Assembly (NCBI RefSeq): GCF_000455225.1
Contig: NZ_HF954532.1
Location: 142,844 to 206,843 of the forward strand
Length of the DNA stretch: 64,000 nucleotides
DNA from: Megasphaera massiliensis
GTDB lineage: Bacteria > Bacillota > Negativicutes > Veillonellales > Megasphaeraceae
Reading direction: 5' to 3'
Numbering within the stretch: position 1 is the first letter of the stretch; each line of letters starts with the position of its first letter. Made by a program: the position numbers and the translations under genes. Positions 44,930 to 53,632 of this stretch are shown piece by piece. A model generated the notes under the pieces. The model was not told the DNA's origin and searched no databases. It saw only the letters and a list, made by a program, of their open reading frames with translations.

Positions 44930-45781
44930 TTAGCCGACGGGGCTGAACCCGACGCGCTGGAAGATTTTCATCGCTTCGGCACCCTTGAGATAATTCAAGA
45001 AATCCTGTGCCTCTTGAGGATGTCGGCTGTGCTTCATGACCGCTGCCGGATAGATGACCTGGCCGCACATGTCTTTCGTCGCTTCATCGAGCGGTTTCAA
45101 ATTAGCACTGAAAGCGTCCGTCGCATAGATGACACCGGCATCGGCACTGCCTTCCCGGACTTGAGTCGTGACCTCCTTGACGTTGGAACCGTAGGTAATG
45201 TGACCGGCCTCGGCAATGGCCTGTTCATCGAGGTTGTAGAATTTCAAGATTTTCTGCGTATACTGACCGACCGGAACGTCGCTGTTGCCCATAACCAGAC
45301 GGATGGAACCGTCTCTTAATTTCGCGGCCATGTCATTGAAATTCTGAATGCCCTTGGGATTCCCTTCCGGCGTGACCAAGACGACCTTATTTTCCAAGAG
45401 GTCGATGCGACTGTCGCTCATGATGAAATCGAGTTTATCGGGATTATCCTTGCCGTCTTTGGCAGCATCGAGCTGATTCATCTGCTTCTGCGCTGCTGAA
45501 ATGAACAAGTCGCAGTCGGCGCCGTTTTGAATCTGCGTTTTCAACGTTCCCGACGAATCAAAGTTAAAGGAAATTTCGACATTCGGATGCTCTTTCTGAT
45601 ACTGTTCGGCATTTTGGGTCATCGTTTCCGTCATGCTGGCTGCCGCAAATACCGTCAAATGAACTTTTTCACCATTGCCGGCACCCGGGGCTGCTTGTTT
45701 TTCCGCTCCGCAGCCGACCAAGACGAAAGCCATCATCCCAGCTAACACCGCCGCTGCTGCTTTTTTCCATATCATGGTCAT
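44930..45781 (-). CDS. modA: Molybdate-binding lipoprotein
   Basis: A 283-residue solute-binding lipoprotein of the molybdate transporter. The signal ends at a lipobox MAFVLVGC with Cys24. LTVFAAASMTETM contains the first oxyanion-binding region, with SFNFDSSGTLKTQIQNGADCDLFISA further in and QVREGSADAGVIYATDAF near 210, all characteristic of ModA. AAGGAG precedes either of two close ATG codons. Follows the MOSC-MoaB gene after 34 bases. Confidence 0.93.
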   Translation of the reverse strand: MTMIWKKAAAAVLAGMMAFVLVGCGAEKQAAPGAGNGEKVHLTVFAAASMTETMTQNAEQYQKEHPNVEISFNFDSSGTLKTQIQNGADCDLFISAAQKQMNQLDAAKDGKDNPDKLDFIMSDSRIDLLENKVVLVTPEGNPKGIQNFNDMAAKLRDGSIRLVMGNSDVPVGQYTQKILKFYNLDEQAIAEAGHITYGSNVKEVTTQVREGSADAGVIYATDAFSANLKPLDEATKDMCGQVIYPAAVMKHSRHPQEAQDFLNYLKGAEAMKIFQRVGFSPVG

Positions 45782-45815
45782 GCATCTCCTTTATAAAAAT
45801 GGCGTTTATGTAAAT

Positions 45816-46751
45816 TTACTTGCGAGCGCAGTCAGAAACACCGCCGCGAAGTAAATCCAACCCGTGAGGAATGGTCTCTAAAAAGACATCCATGCATTCT
45901 TGACAAGCCTTAGGACTGCCGGGCAGATTGATGATCAAGGTTTTCTTACGGATCACACTGACGGCCCGGGACAGCATGGCCCTCTGTGTGACCTTCATCG
46001 ACGCCGCTCGGATGGCCTCGGCAATCCCCGGCACCTGACGGTCGGCAACGGCAATTGTCGATTCCGGGGTAACGTCGCGCTGGCCAAAACCGGTACCGCC
46101 CGTCGTCAAAATGAGATCGACTTGACGCTGGTCTGCCAGTTGGCGCAGATGTTGCTCCAATTCGTCCCGTCCATCGGGGAGGAGAATCGTTTCGACGACG
46201 TCATAGCCTTCCTGTTCCAACCTTTTAACGATGACCGGACCGCTTTCGTCTTGGCGCAGTCCCTGAGAGCCCTTATCGGAAAGAGTAATAACCGCTGCCT
46301 GGTACGGTCGTTTTTCCCCTCGTTCTACTTCTACCATCTCGTCTCCCGGATGGATGACACCGCCCTCCAGGACTTTAGCAAAGACACCTTCCCGTGGCAT
46401 AATACAGTCGCCAACGGCTTCATATACCGCACAGTGACTGTGGCAGGCCTTGCCGATTTGAGTGATTTCCAGCAAGACGTCCCCGCAGCGAAGCAGGGTT
46501 CCTACCGGAAGTTTTGAAAAGATAAAGCCGTCAACGACCAGATTTTCGCCAAAGGCTCCAAATTCCACGTTGCCGCCGCGGCGACGGAAGTCTTCAATGC
46601 TTTCAAGCCCCAGCAGACTGACTTGGCGATGCCAGTGACCGGCATGGGCATCGCCTTCTAACCCCCAATCGACCTTAAAACGCCCTTCGGGGATGACGCT
46701 TTTGGCGATTCCCCGAACGTCGCTGCTACAAATGGCCTGTATTTTTCCCAT
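45816..46751 (-). CDS. MOSC domain - MoaB/MogA fusion protein
   Basis: A 311-residue two-domain protein. The N-terminal MOSC domain (about 1-145: GLEGDAHAGHWHRQVSLL, FGENLVVDG, LLEITQIGKACHSHC) resembles sulfur-carrier domains of cofactor maturation. The C-terminal MoaB/MogA domain (about 150-305: AAVITLSDKGSQGLRQDESG, DLILTTGGTGFGQRDVTPE, IINLPGSPKACQE) adenylylates molybdopterin before molybdenum insertion. The fusion links late cofactor steps in one protein. Starts four bases after moaA. Confidence 0.9.
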   Translation of the reverse strand: MGKIQAICSSDVRGIAKSVIPEGRFKVDWGLEGDAHAGHWHRQVSLLGLESIEDFRRRGGNVEFGAFGENLVVDGFIFSKLPVGTLLRCGDVLLEITQIGKACHSHCAVYEAVGDCIMPREGVFAKVLEGGVIHPGDEMVEVERGEKRPYQAAVITLSDKGSQGLRQDESGPVIVKRLEQEGYDVVETILLPDGRDELEQHLRQLADQRQVDLILTTGGTGFGQRDVTPESTIAVADRQVPGIAEAIRAASMKVTQRAMLSRAVSVIRKKTLIINLPGSPKACQECMDVFLETIPHGLDLLRGGVSDCARK

Positions 46752-46755
46752 TTTC

Positions 46756-47733
46756 TTATCCTCCGATCTGACTCATCATTTTATGCTCGCTAATGGCCGC
46801 TTTCTCGCCAAAACAGTGTTTCGCCGGCTTTTCGTAAACGGCCCTCTCGATGGCTTCCGTCAAGGCCTGCTGCATCTCAATCTGCGGACGTCCGCTGCGG
46901 ATGATGTTCCGTAAATCGACGCCGTCATCATAACAGAGACAGGGTTTTAAAAAGCCCGTACTGGTCAGGCGCAAGCGATTGCAGGACGCGCAGAAAGCGT
47001 GGCTGTTGGCGGCAATAAAGCCGATTCGCCCGTAAAGATACCGGCTCTTATAATAGTCTGCCGGGCCGTTCCCTCGCACTTCATCGGTCGCCGCAAGGTC
47101 CGGATAGGAACGGCGCAAGACTTTCAGGCAATCATCGCGAGTGAGTCCGGCCAGGGTCGTCCCAAAACCAATGGGCATGAGCTCGATAAACCGGACGTCG
47201 ACGGCCAGCGACTGCGCGAGTTCTGCCAATTTTACGATTTGATTTCTCGTTTCAGCCAGCAATACGGCGTTTACTTTGACGTTTACACCTGCTTCTACGG
47301 CGGCATGGAGTGCCTTAAGGACGACGGACAAGTCTCCGCCGCCGGTAATCCGTCTGTACTGCTCGGCATCTAAGGTATCCAAACTGATGTTGATCCCGTC
47401 AATGCCAAAATCGGACAACGCCGGCAAATCTTTTTCCAGCAGCATCCCATTGGTGGTCATCGTTACCGAGCGGACACCGTCGAGGCCTTTCAAGGCTCGT
47501 ATGAAATCGACGGCACCTCGCCGAACCAGGGGCTCGCCGCCGGTGATCTTAAAGCGGTCGATGCCCAGCTTCAGCGCAGCTTTACAGACAATCATCATTT
47601 CCTCATAGCGTAGGACCGCATCATGGCCGACGCTTTCGACGTCATCCGGCATGCAGTATCGGCAGCGAAGGTTGCAGCGGTCCGTCAGCGACAGGCGGAG
47701 ATAATCAATGGTCCGCCCCCATCTATCCTTCAT
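46756..47733 (-). CDS. moaA: GTP 3',8-cyclase
   Basis: A 325-residue radical SAM enzyme that starts molybdopterin synthesis from GTP. The N-terminal cluster motif is CNLRCRYCMP, and the second cluster is held by CASCNRLRLTSTGFLKPC. GGEPLVRRG and the C-terminal GlyGly (SQIGG) needed for activity are present. The start at MKDRWGRT lies inside the moaC 3' end and has GGAGG eight bases upstream. Acts with MoaC. Confidence 0.95.
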   Translation of the reverse strand: MKDRWGRTIDYLRLSLTDRCNLRCRYCMPDDVESVGHDAVLRYEEMMIVCKAALKLGIDRFKITGGEPLVRRGAVDFIRALKGLDGVRSVTMTTNGMLLEKDLPALSDFGIDGINISLDTLDAEQYRRITGGGDLSVVLKALHAAVEAGVNVKVNAVLLAETRNQIVKLAELAQSLAVDVRFIELMPIGFGTTLAGLTRDDCLKVLRRSYPDLAATDEVRGNGPADYYKSRYLYGRIGFIAANSHAFCASCNRLRLTSTGFLKPCLCYDDGVDLRNIIRSGRPQIEMQQALTEAIERAVYEKPAKHCFGEKAAISEHKMMSQIGG

Positions 47734-48220
47734 GGTCAGAGCCTCCATCGTATTGGAAATGGCCGCTTTTTCCACCTATTTTTTCGACGAGATGAATGTC
47801 TTTCAGGCACATTTTTTTATCGACAGCCTTACACATGTCGTAAACCGTGAGTAAGGCCGTCGACACACCGGTCAGGGCCTCCATTTCGACGCCGGTCTTG
47901 CCGTCGCACTTAACGGTGCAGCGGCCTTCGATTTCACAGACATCGTCATGAAAAATAAATTCGATGCCGCATTTTGTAAGGTTTAAGATATGGCAGAGCG
48001 GAATGAGTTCACTCGTCCGCTTGGCGCCCATAATCCCGGCAACGCGGGCGACGCCGAGGACGTCGCCTTTTTTCATAGCGCCGGCTTTCACGGCATCATA
48101 ACACTCACGGCTCATCGAAATACGGCCGCAGGCTATGGCCGTCCGCGACGTCACCGTCTTTCCACTGACGTCGACCATGACGGCATCGCCATTCTTGTCA
48201 ATATGTGTAAACGGGTTCAC
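47723..48220 (-). CDS. moaC: Cyclic pyranopterin monophosphate synthase
   Basis: A 165-residue enzyme that converts the MoaA product to cyclic pyranopterin monophosphate. Motifs are GDAVMVDVSGK, GVARVAGIMGAKRTSELIPLCH and GVEMEALTGVSTALLTVYDMCK, with the catalytic Lys-containing KKMCLKDIHLVEK. A GTG start (VNPFTHID) is chosen to match the family N-terminus, with AGGTG upstream. Overlaps moaA by 11 bases. Confidence 0.93.
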   Translation of the reverse strand: MNPFTHIDKNGDAVMVDVSGKTVTSRTAIACGRISMSRECYDAVKAGAMKKGDVLGVARVAGIMGAKRTSELIPLCHILNLTKCGIEFIFHDDVCEIEGRCTVKCDGKTGVEMEALTGVSTALLTVYDMCKAVDKKMCLKDIHLVEKIGGKSGHFQYDGGSDHEG

Positions 48221-48228
48221 AAGAACAC

Positions 48229-49248
48229 CTACTTTCCAAAACCACAGTTCGGGAAGGTACAGACCGGACAGTTCAGACACAGTCCGCCTTCGCCCAGACG
48301 AGACAAATCGGAAGCCTTTACAGGAACATCGGCCATGAGCGACGGCAGGACGAGATCAAAAATCGTCCGTTTGGCATACATGACGCAGCCCGGAAGGCCG
48401 ACGATAGGTCGATTGTCGTCCGTATAGGCCAGTAAAAACATGGCTCCCGGCAATACCGGTGCGCCATAGGAAACGATGCGGGCCCCAGTGTTTTTAATGG
48501 CCAACGGCGTCTGATCATCGGGATCGACACTCATGCCACCCGTACAGAAAACCATATCCATGCCGGCGTCAAGCATCTCCCGGATAGCCGCCGTAATGGC
48601 TGCCGGATCGTCAGCCAGGACCTTGTGCATGGCCATTTTCGCATCGAATTCAGCCAGCTTACTTTCAATGACCGGCGTAAACGTATCTTCAATGCGGCCA
48701 TGAAAGACTTCATTGCCCGTCGTGACGACGCCGGCCCGTTTCTTATGAAAAGGGTGGACATCGAGCAGCGGCAAGGGACCTGCCACGGCCTTGGCCTTGG
48801 CCATTTTTTCTTTTTTTATAATCAAGGGAATGATCCGGGTTCCGGCCAATTTATCGCCCTTGCGAACGGTAAAGCCGCCGTGACGGGTAGCAATCATCAT
48901 CTCGCCTAAGGAATTGACCGCTTCCAAACCTTGACGGTGAATGGTCAGCACACCATCACAGTCGGCAATGAGTTCGATTTTCCCTTCCTTAGGCTCGCTG
49001 CCATGCATGTTGGCCCCCATACAGATGTCCCGCAGAATGGCCGCCCCTTCATTTTCATGGTAAACGGTGTCATCATTTTCCCAGATATAGACATGGTCTT
49101 TTCCGACCGATAGCAAAACGGGGATGTCCTCCTTGGTGATGATGTGCCCTTTACGAAACACCGGCGCTTTGGTAACGCCGCGGATAATCTGCGTAATATC
49201 GTGGCAGAGAATATGACCGACAGCGTCTTCCGTTTTCATCATTTTCAT
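48229..49248 (-). CDS. Molybdopterin-binding protein (MoeA/MoaB-like) with C-terminal Cys motif
   Basis: A 339-residue protein with a MoCF-type molybdopterin-binding domain in its second half: AGVVTTGNEVFHGRIEDTF, DMVFCTGGMSVDPDDQTP and GLPGCVMYAKRTIFD. It ends with CLNCPVCTFPNCGFGK, four cysteines that could bind a metal or an iron-sulfur cluster. The N-terminal region (AVGHILCHDITQI) resembles MoeA. Distinct from the full MoeA at 53728-54945; the role is probably cofactor handling. It follows modE by six bases. Confidence 0.8.
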   Translation of the reverse strand: MKMMKTEDAVGHILCHDITQIIRGVTKAPVFRKGHIITKEDIPVLLSVGKDHVYIWENDDTVYHENEGAAILRDICMGANMHGSEPKEGKIELIADCDGVLTIHRQGLEAVNSLGEMMIATRHGGFTVRKGDKLAGTRIIPLIIKKEKMAKAKAVAGPLPLLDVHPFHKKRAGVVTTGNEVFHGRIEDTFTPVIESKLAEFDAKMAMHKVLADDPAAITAAIREMLDAGMDMVFCTGGMSVDPDDQTPLAIKNTGARIVSYGAPVLPGAMFLLAYTDDNRPIVGLPGCVMYAKRTIFDLVLPSLMADVPVKASDLSRLGEGGLCLNCPVCTFPNCGFGK

Positions 49249-49254
49249 AACGTT

Positions 49255-49632
49255 CTAGCCTCTCATTTCTCTTAATTTTTGTAATTCTTCATCATTGAAT
49301 AACTCGCCGAACTGTCGAGCCGCTACAGCTCGGACGGCCTCGTTCATGTGCCGGTAACGCTTGAGTATTTCTTCGGCCTGTCCGGTCAGGACCGACCGTC
49401 CCCCGTCTTTTCCGCCGACATAGCGGCGAATGAGGGGAAAACCCCAAATGGCCTCGGCGTCGCGCATGATCGTCCACGCCTTTGAATAAGACATATTCAT
49501 GTCTCTAGCAGCTCCCTGGAGCGAACCACGGCGGCGAACGCCGTCTAAGAGCTCGGCCACGCCGGGTCCGAAAGCCCGCTTGTCGCCCAACAGACACATA
49601 ATGACCTTATAGTGAAGCTTTTGCCCTTCCAT
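49255..49632 (-). CDS. ModE-type winged-helix molybdenum regulator (DNA-binding domain only)
   Basis: A 125-residue protein like the N-terminal domain of ModE. The helix-turn-helix is in GSLQGAARDMNMSYSKAW, with GFPLIRRYVGGKDGGRSVLT as the wing. No molybdate-binding (TOBE/MOP) domain follows, so another mode of sensing is needed. First gene of the molybdenum operon, with a ModE-like inverted repeat 17 bases upstream of its ATG, suggesting autoregulation. Confidence 0.85.
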   Translation of the reverse strand: MEGQKLHYKVIMCLLGDKRAFGPGVAELLDGVRRRGSLQGAARDMNMSYSKAWTIMRDAEAIWGFPLIRRYVGGKDGGRSVLTGQAEEILKRYRHMNEAVRAVAARQFGELFNDEELQKLREMRG

Positions 49633-49648
49633 GAACGCCTCCCTGCAT

Positions 49649-49672
49649 CGTTATTCGCAAGTTCAAATAACG
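49649..49672. promoter_or_regulatory. Candidate ModE operator
   Basis: CGTTAT (49649-49654) and ATAACG (49667-49672) form a perfect inverted repeat 12 bases apart. The half-sites and spacing match what I remember of the E. coli modA operator. It lies in the modE leader, downstream of the probable promoter. Confidence 0.6.
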
Positions 49673-49690
49673 GATAAAAAAAGTAAATCC

Positions 49691-49730
49691 GGCAGTTCAT
49701 CGACTGCCAGCTTCGACTAAACTCATTATA
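49691..49730 (-). promoter_or_regulatory. Probable promoter and leader hairpin of the molybdenum operon
   Basis: On the minus strand TATAAT (49725-49730) with a weak -35 (TGGAAA). Directly downstream a GGCAGT/ACTGCC hairpin (49691-49708) is followed by a T-rich stretch, which could act as an attenuator. Confidence 0.4.
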
Positions 49731-49807
49731 CATTAAAATCTGTTAGCTTTCCATACTTTTTTTGTGGAAACTTCCAGTCAACTTCCTCACCTTATCACAT
49801 AAAATCA

Positions 49808-49830
49808 TGGTATAATATAATTATATTATA
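49808..49830 (+). promoter_or_regulatory. mobAB promoter inside a perfect 20-bp palindrome
   Basis: An extended -10 (TGGTATAAT, 49808-49816) overlaps the palindrome TATAATATAATTATATTATA (49811-49830). The palindrome holds TATAAT on both strands and could bind a regulator. Confidence 0.5.
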
Positions 49831-49849
49831 ATAAAGGACGTGATAGAGG

Positions 49850-50875
49850 ATGATAAAATATTCACATCGTTTCTCCCTGGGCCTGATTATCCTGGCCGGG
49901 GGCGAAAGTTCTCGCATGGGCCACGATAAGGCAACCCTGCCTTGGAACGGAACGGATTTGCTGACCGATTTATTGCTTCGCAGTCAGCGCGCGCCTTTTG
50001 CAGAACGCATCGTCTCCATCAACCGGGATTACTCGCCCAAGAACCTGCCGGCCAAGCTCGCCCGTACGGTCCGCACCATCGCCGACAACGTCCAACACTG
50101 CGGTCCCCTGGGCGGACTGGAAGCAGCCATGCGCGACGGCGAATGCGACTACTATTTGGTGCTGTCTGTCGACCTTCCCTTTTACGATTTCTCGCCGATT
50201 TCGGACATTCTCCGCCCCGTTCGCCGAGCCCCCGAATTGATGGCCGTTATTCCCCGGACAAAAGACGGCCGAGATCAACCCTTAGCCGCTCTTTACAGCC
50301 GAGAATTAGTTCCGGCCATTGCCCGGCAGCTTCAGACCGGAAACTACTGTCTACAGGAATTTCTGCAGACGATTCCTACGGCTACCCTGAAATCGTGTCG
50401 ACCGGCTCTGTACCTCAACGTCAATACCATGTCTGACTACGAAGCTGCCAAAGGCCGTGCCGCCAACAGCCGGCGCAAAATTCCTGTCGTCACCCTGACG
50501 GCCCCGAATTCGGGAGATGGAAAAACGACGGCCGCCGAAACGGCCATTGCCGAACTGACACGCCGCGGATACCACGTCGCCTACATAAAAAGCACGCACC
50601 ACACGGACTGTCGTCCCAAGGCCGGTTCCGACACGGACCGGGCCAGATGTGCCGGTGCCGTCTCGGCCTGTCTCTGCAGCCCCGATATGATCGGACCGGA
50701 AGCGCAAAAAGAAGATGTCATCTTTAATATGACACAACAACAGCTAGCCGATTTAGTTCTTGTCGAAAGTCACAGCCACGGACCATTTCCACAGATCGAT
50801 ATCCAGCAAGCTGATTCCGCGAATATAGTCAATCATATCTTATTCCTCACGGGATACCGTTCGTCGGAAATATAA
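49850..50875 (+). CDS. MobA-MobB fusion (molybdenum cofactor guanylyltransferase / GTP-binding adaptor)
   Basis: A 341-residue fusion. The MobA part (about 1-195) has IILAGGESSRMGHDKATLPW and LVLSVDLPFYD, and attaches GMP to the cofactor as needed by formate-dehydrogenase-type enzymes. The MobB part (about 213-341) has a P-loop PNSGDGKTTAAE, IKSTHHTD and LVLVESHSHGPFP. Divergent from modE, with its own promoter. The fdhF gene starts 116 bases downstream, fitting its need for the dinucleotide cofactor. Confidence 0.9.
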   Translation: MIKYSHRFSLGLIILAGGESSRMGHDKATLPWNGTDLLTDLLLRSQRAPFAERIVSINRDYSPKNLPAKLARTVRTIADNVQHCGPLGGLEAAMRDGECDYYLVLSVDLPFYDFSPISDILRPVRRAPELMAVIPRTKDGRDQPLAALYSRELVPAIARQLQTGNYCLQEFLQTIPTATLKSCRPALYLNVNTMSDYEAAKGRAANSRRKIPVVTLTAPNSGDGKTTAAETAIAELTRRGYHVAYIKSTHHTDCRPKAGSDTDRARCAGAVSACLCSPDMIGPEAQKEDVIFNMTQQQLADLVLVESHSHGPFPQIDIQQADSANIVNHILFLTGYRSSEI

Positions 50876-50894
50876 GCCCTTAGTGATTATGTAA

Positions 50895-50923
50895 TTGCAT
50901 CTCGCAGACAGAAGTTCTACTAT
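50895..50923 (+). promoter_or_regulatory. Promoter of the formate dehydrogenase gene
   Basis: TTGCAT (50895-50900), 17-base spacer, TACTAT (50918-50923). A CTATG/CATAG inverted repeat follows immediately. The leader is about 60 bases. Confidence 0.6.
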
Positions 50924-50991
50924 GGTAGCATAGCTTTACATCCTGCCCGTGATGTACAAAAATCAGTTGAACCCAAAAGCGAGGTGTTACT

Positions 50992-53196
50992 ATGAATACT
51001 CATAAAAACATTGACACAGTCTGTCCCTACTGCGGGTCAGGCTGTGTCATTACTTGTACGGTAGACACAGAAACGAATCGTGTCATTGAAGCAAAAGGAT
51101 CTCCGGAAGGCGTCAACAACGAAGGCCGCCTTTGCTTAAAAGGCCTTTATGGCTGGGACTACCTGAATGATCCTCAAATTCTTACCAAGCGAATCCGCCA
51201 TCCGATGATCCGCAAGGACGGCAAACAAAGTCCCTTAGTCGAAGTATCTTGGCAGGAGGCTATCGAATACACGGCATCGCGGCTCAAAGCCATCATCAAA
51301 GAGTATGGCCCCGACGCCGTCATGGGTGCCGGTTCGGCCCGCGGTCCGGGCAACGAAACGGCTTATATTACCCAGAAATTCATGCGCGCCGTCATCGGCA
51401 CCAATAACGTCGACCACTGCGCCCGCATCTGCCACGGCGCCTCCGTTGCCGGCCTTAGCCAATCGGTCGGTGAAGGTGCCATGTCAGTCAGCATTCCGGA
51501 AATCGAAGATGCCGAAGTCATTTTCAACATCGGTTACAATGCGCCGGTCTCACACCCTATTGTCGCCCGCCGCATCGTCAAAGCGAAGAAGAAAGGCTGT
51601 AAAATCATCTGCGTCGACCCCCGCCTGACGGAAATGGGACGGTTGGCCGATATTTACCTCCCGCTAAAAGGCGGTACCAACATGCTCCTGCTCAATGCCA
51701 TGGCCCATGTCATGGTAACGGAAAACTTAGTCGACCGCGATTTTATCGAAAAGCATACGACAGGTTTCGATGTCTATGCCGAAGAAATTGCACAGGACAA
51801 GTACGCCCCGGAAGCCGTGGCCGCCGCAACCCGGTTAGATCCCGACGCGATCCGAAAGGCTGCCCGCCTCTTTGCTTCCTCGAAACACACCGTAACCCTG
51901 TGGGGCATGGGCATCACCCAGTTTTCCCAAGGCGTCGAATGCGTCATTGCCTGCTCCAACCTCAGTCTCATGACCGGCAACTACGGCCATTACGCCACCG
52001 GTGTCGGCCCGGTCCGAGGCCAAAACAACGTCCAGGGAACCTGTGACATGGGACTCCTGCCCAACCAGTACCCCGGTTATCAGCCCGTAACGGACGAAAC
52101 CGTCCGCCGAAAATTCGAAAAGGCCTGGGGCTGTGTCCTGCCCGAAAAAGTCGGACTGCCCCTGACCCGCGTCCCGGCCAAGGTCCTCCGTGAAAAGGAC
52201 CCGAAAAAGCAGATTCATGCTTACTACATCATCGGTGAAGACCCGGCTCAATCGGACCCGGACCTTCCGGAAATCAGACGGACACTCAATGCCATCGATT
52301 TCGTCGCCGTTCAAGATATTTTCTTCAACAAAACCTGTGAACACGCCGACGTCGTCTTCCCGGCCACAGCCTGGGGCGAACACGATGCCGTCTACTCCTC
52401 CTGCGACCGCCGCTTCCAGCGCGTCCGCAAACTGATCGAGCCGCAGGGCGACTGCAAACCGGACTGGGAAATTCTCTGTCTCTTAGCCACTGCCATGGGC
52501 TATCCCATGCAGTACCATAACACGGAAGAAATCTGGGATGAAATGCGGTCTCTCTGTCCAAAGTTTACCGGCGCGACCTATGAAAAGCTGGACGCCAATC
52601 ACGGGATCCAATGGCCCTGTTTCTCGGAAGACCCAAATGATAAGGGAACACAGTACCTCCATAAAGGCGCTCACTTTGCGACAGACGACGGAAAAGGCCG
52701 TTTCTATTACTTCCCGTGGACACCGGTAAAAGAAGTCGAAAACCCCGATTATCCCCTGTCCTTATCGACGGTCCGCGAAGTCGGCCACTATTCCGTTCGA
52801 ACCATGACCGGCAACTGCCGCCTCCTCGTCGACCTGGCCGATGAACCGGGATACATTCAGATGAATCCCGACGACTGTCAAAGTCTCGATATTGCCGACG
52901 GCGACTTAGTCCGAGTCATCTCACGACGCGGACAGACCATCACCCGTTGTCAGGTTTCCGACCGAGTCTCTCAAGGCGCCACGTACATGACCTATCAATG
53001 GTGGATCGGCGCCTGCAATGAATTGACCATTTCTGCCTTAGACCCCAAGAGCAGCACGCCGGAATATAAGTACTGTGCCTGCCGCGTCGAAAAAATCGAC
53101 GACCAAAAACAGGCAGAAATGAGTGTAAAAGCCCAGTACGCCGCCATTCGCAGCCGCATGGGAATTCAATCTGAAGGAGGCCTCGGCCATGTTTAA
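50992..53196 (+). CDS. fdhF: FDH-H-type formate dehydrogenase, cysteine form
   Basis: A 734-residue molybdopterin enzyme oxidising formate to carbon dioxide. It closely follows E. coli FdhF along its whole length. The N-terminal [4Fe-4S] cysteines are CPYCGSGCVITC and GRLCLKG. The molybdenum ligand is Cys147 in NVDHCARICHGASVAGL, where E. coli has selenocysteine. GPVRGQNNVQGTCDMG, LSTVREVGHYSVRTMTGNC and YMTYQWWIGACNEL are cofactor-binding motifs. GAGG precedes the ATG. It overlaps the HydN-like ferredoxin gene, its probable electron partner. No hydrogenase or NADH-reductase subunit genes are seen nearby. Confidence 0.93.
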   Translation: MNTHKNIDTVCPYCGSGCVITCTVDTETNRVIEAKGSPEGVNNEGRLCLKGLYGWDYLNDPQILTKRIRHPMIRKDGKQSPLVEVSWQEAIEYTASRLKAIIKEYGPDAVMGAGSARGPGNETAYITQKFMRAVIGTNNVDHCARICHGASVAGLSQSVGEGAMSVSIPEIEDAEVIFNIGYNAPVSHPIVARRIVKAKKKGCKIICVDPRLTEMGRLADIYLPLKGGTNMLLLNAMAHVMVTENLVDRDFIEKHTTGFDVYAEEIAQDKYAPEAVAAATRLDPDAIRKAARLFASSKHTVTLWGMGITQFSQGVECVIACSNLSLMTGNYGHYATGVGPVRGQNNVQGTCDMGLLPNQYPGYQPVTDETVRRKFEKAWGCVLPEKVGLPLTRVPAKVLREKDPKKQIHAYYIIGEDPAQSDPDLPEIRRTLNAIDFVAVQDIFFNKTCEHADVVFPATAWGEHDAVYSSCDRRFQRVRKLIEPQGDCKPDWEILCLLATAMGYPMQYHNTEEIWDEMRSLCPKFTGATYEKLDANHGIQWPCFSEDPNDKGTQYLHKGAHFATDDGKGRFYYFPWTPVKEVENPDYPLSLSTVREVGHYSVRTMTGNCRLLVDLADEPGYIQMNPDDCQSLDIADGDLVRVISRRGQTITRCQVSDRVSQGATYMTYQWWIGACNELTISALDPKSSTPEYKYCACRVEKIDDQKQAEMSVKAQYAAIRSRMGIQSEGGLGHV

Positions 53197-53632
53197 TCAT
53201 ATTAAGACAGATCCGGAACTCTGTATCGGCTGTAAGACCTGCATGGCAGCCTGCGTCGCCAGTCACACCGGCAAGGCCTTATTCGCCATGAAACCAAACA
53301 GCTTCGACTTTACGCCGCGCGTTCACGTCGTGTACACGTCAAAAATCACCAAGGCCGTCCAGTGCCAACAGTGTCCGAAACCGCGTTGTCTCGACGCCTG
53401 TCCTTTTAACTGCATCTCCCTCGGGGAAGATTCCGTCGTCATCGATGAAGACGCCTGTCGGGGCTGCGGCAAGTGTTCTAAGGCTTGTCCCTTTGACGCC
53501 ATCACCATGACCCGCATTTATCACGGCAATACCAAGGGCCGCCCATTCCGAATCGTAGCTTATAAATGCGACCTTTGTGAAAACACCGAGACGGGAAAAC
53601 CGGCTTGTATCCCTGTCCGACAGAAGCCTTAA
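53189..53632 (+). CDS. HydN-like 4Fe-4S ferredoxin, probably truncated by a 4-bp deletion
   Basis: A polyferredoxin subunit (147 residues as read) with cysteines for four clusters: CIGCKTCMAAC, CQQCPKPRCLDACPFNC, CRGCGKCSKACPF and CDLCENTETGKPAC. The reading frame then ends IPVRQKP, where HydN relatives continue with a last Cys-Pro. In another frame the sequence reads CPTEALSLFVPKAAVSAGSK and onward to a stop at 53692-53694. The join CCTGTCCGACA (53612-53622) would be in frame as CCTGTCTGTCCGACA, so one copy of a TGTC repeat seems lost. The fourth cluster thus lacks one ligand. Overlaps fdhF by eight bases, and is probably the electron acceptor of that enzyme. Confidence 0.85.
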   Translation: MFNHIKTDPELCIGCKTCMAACVASHTGKALFAMKPNSFDFTPRVHVVYTSKITKAVQCQQCPKPRCLDACPFNCISLGEDSVVIDEDACRGCGKCSKACPFDAITMTRIYHGNTKGRPFRIVAYKCDLCENTETGKPACIPVRQKP

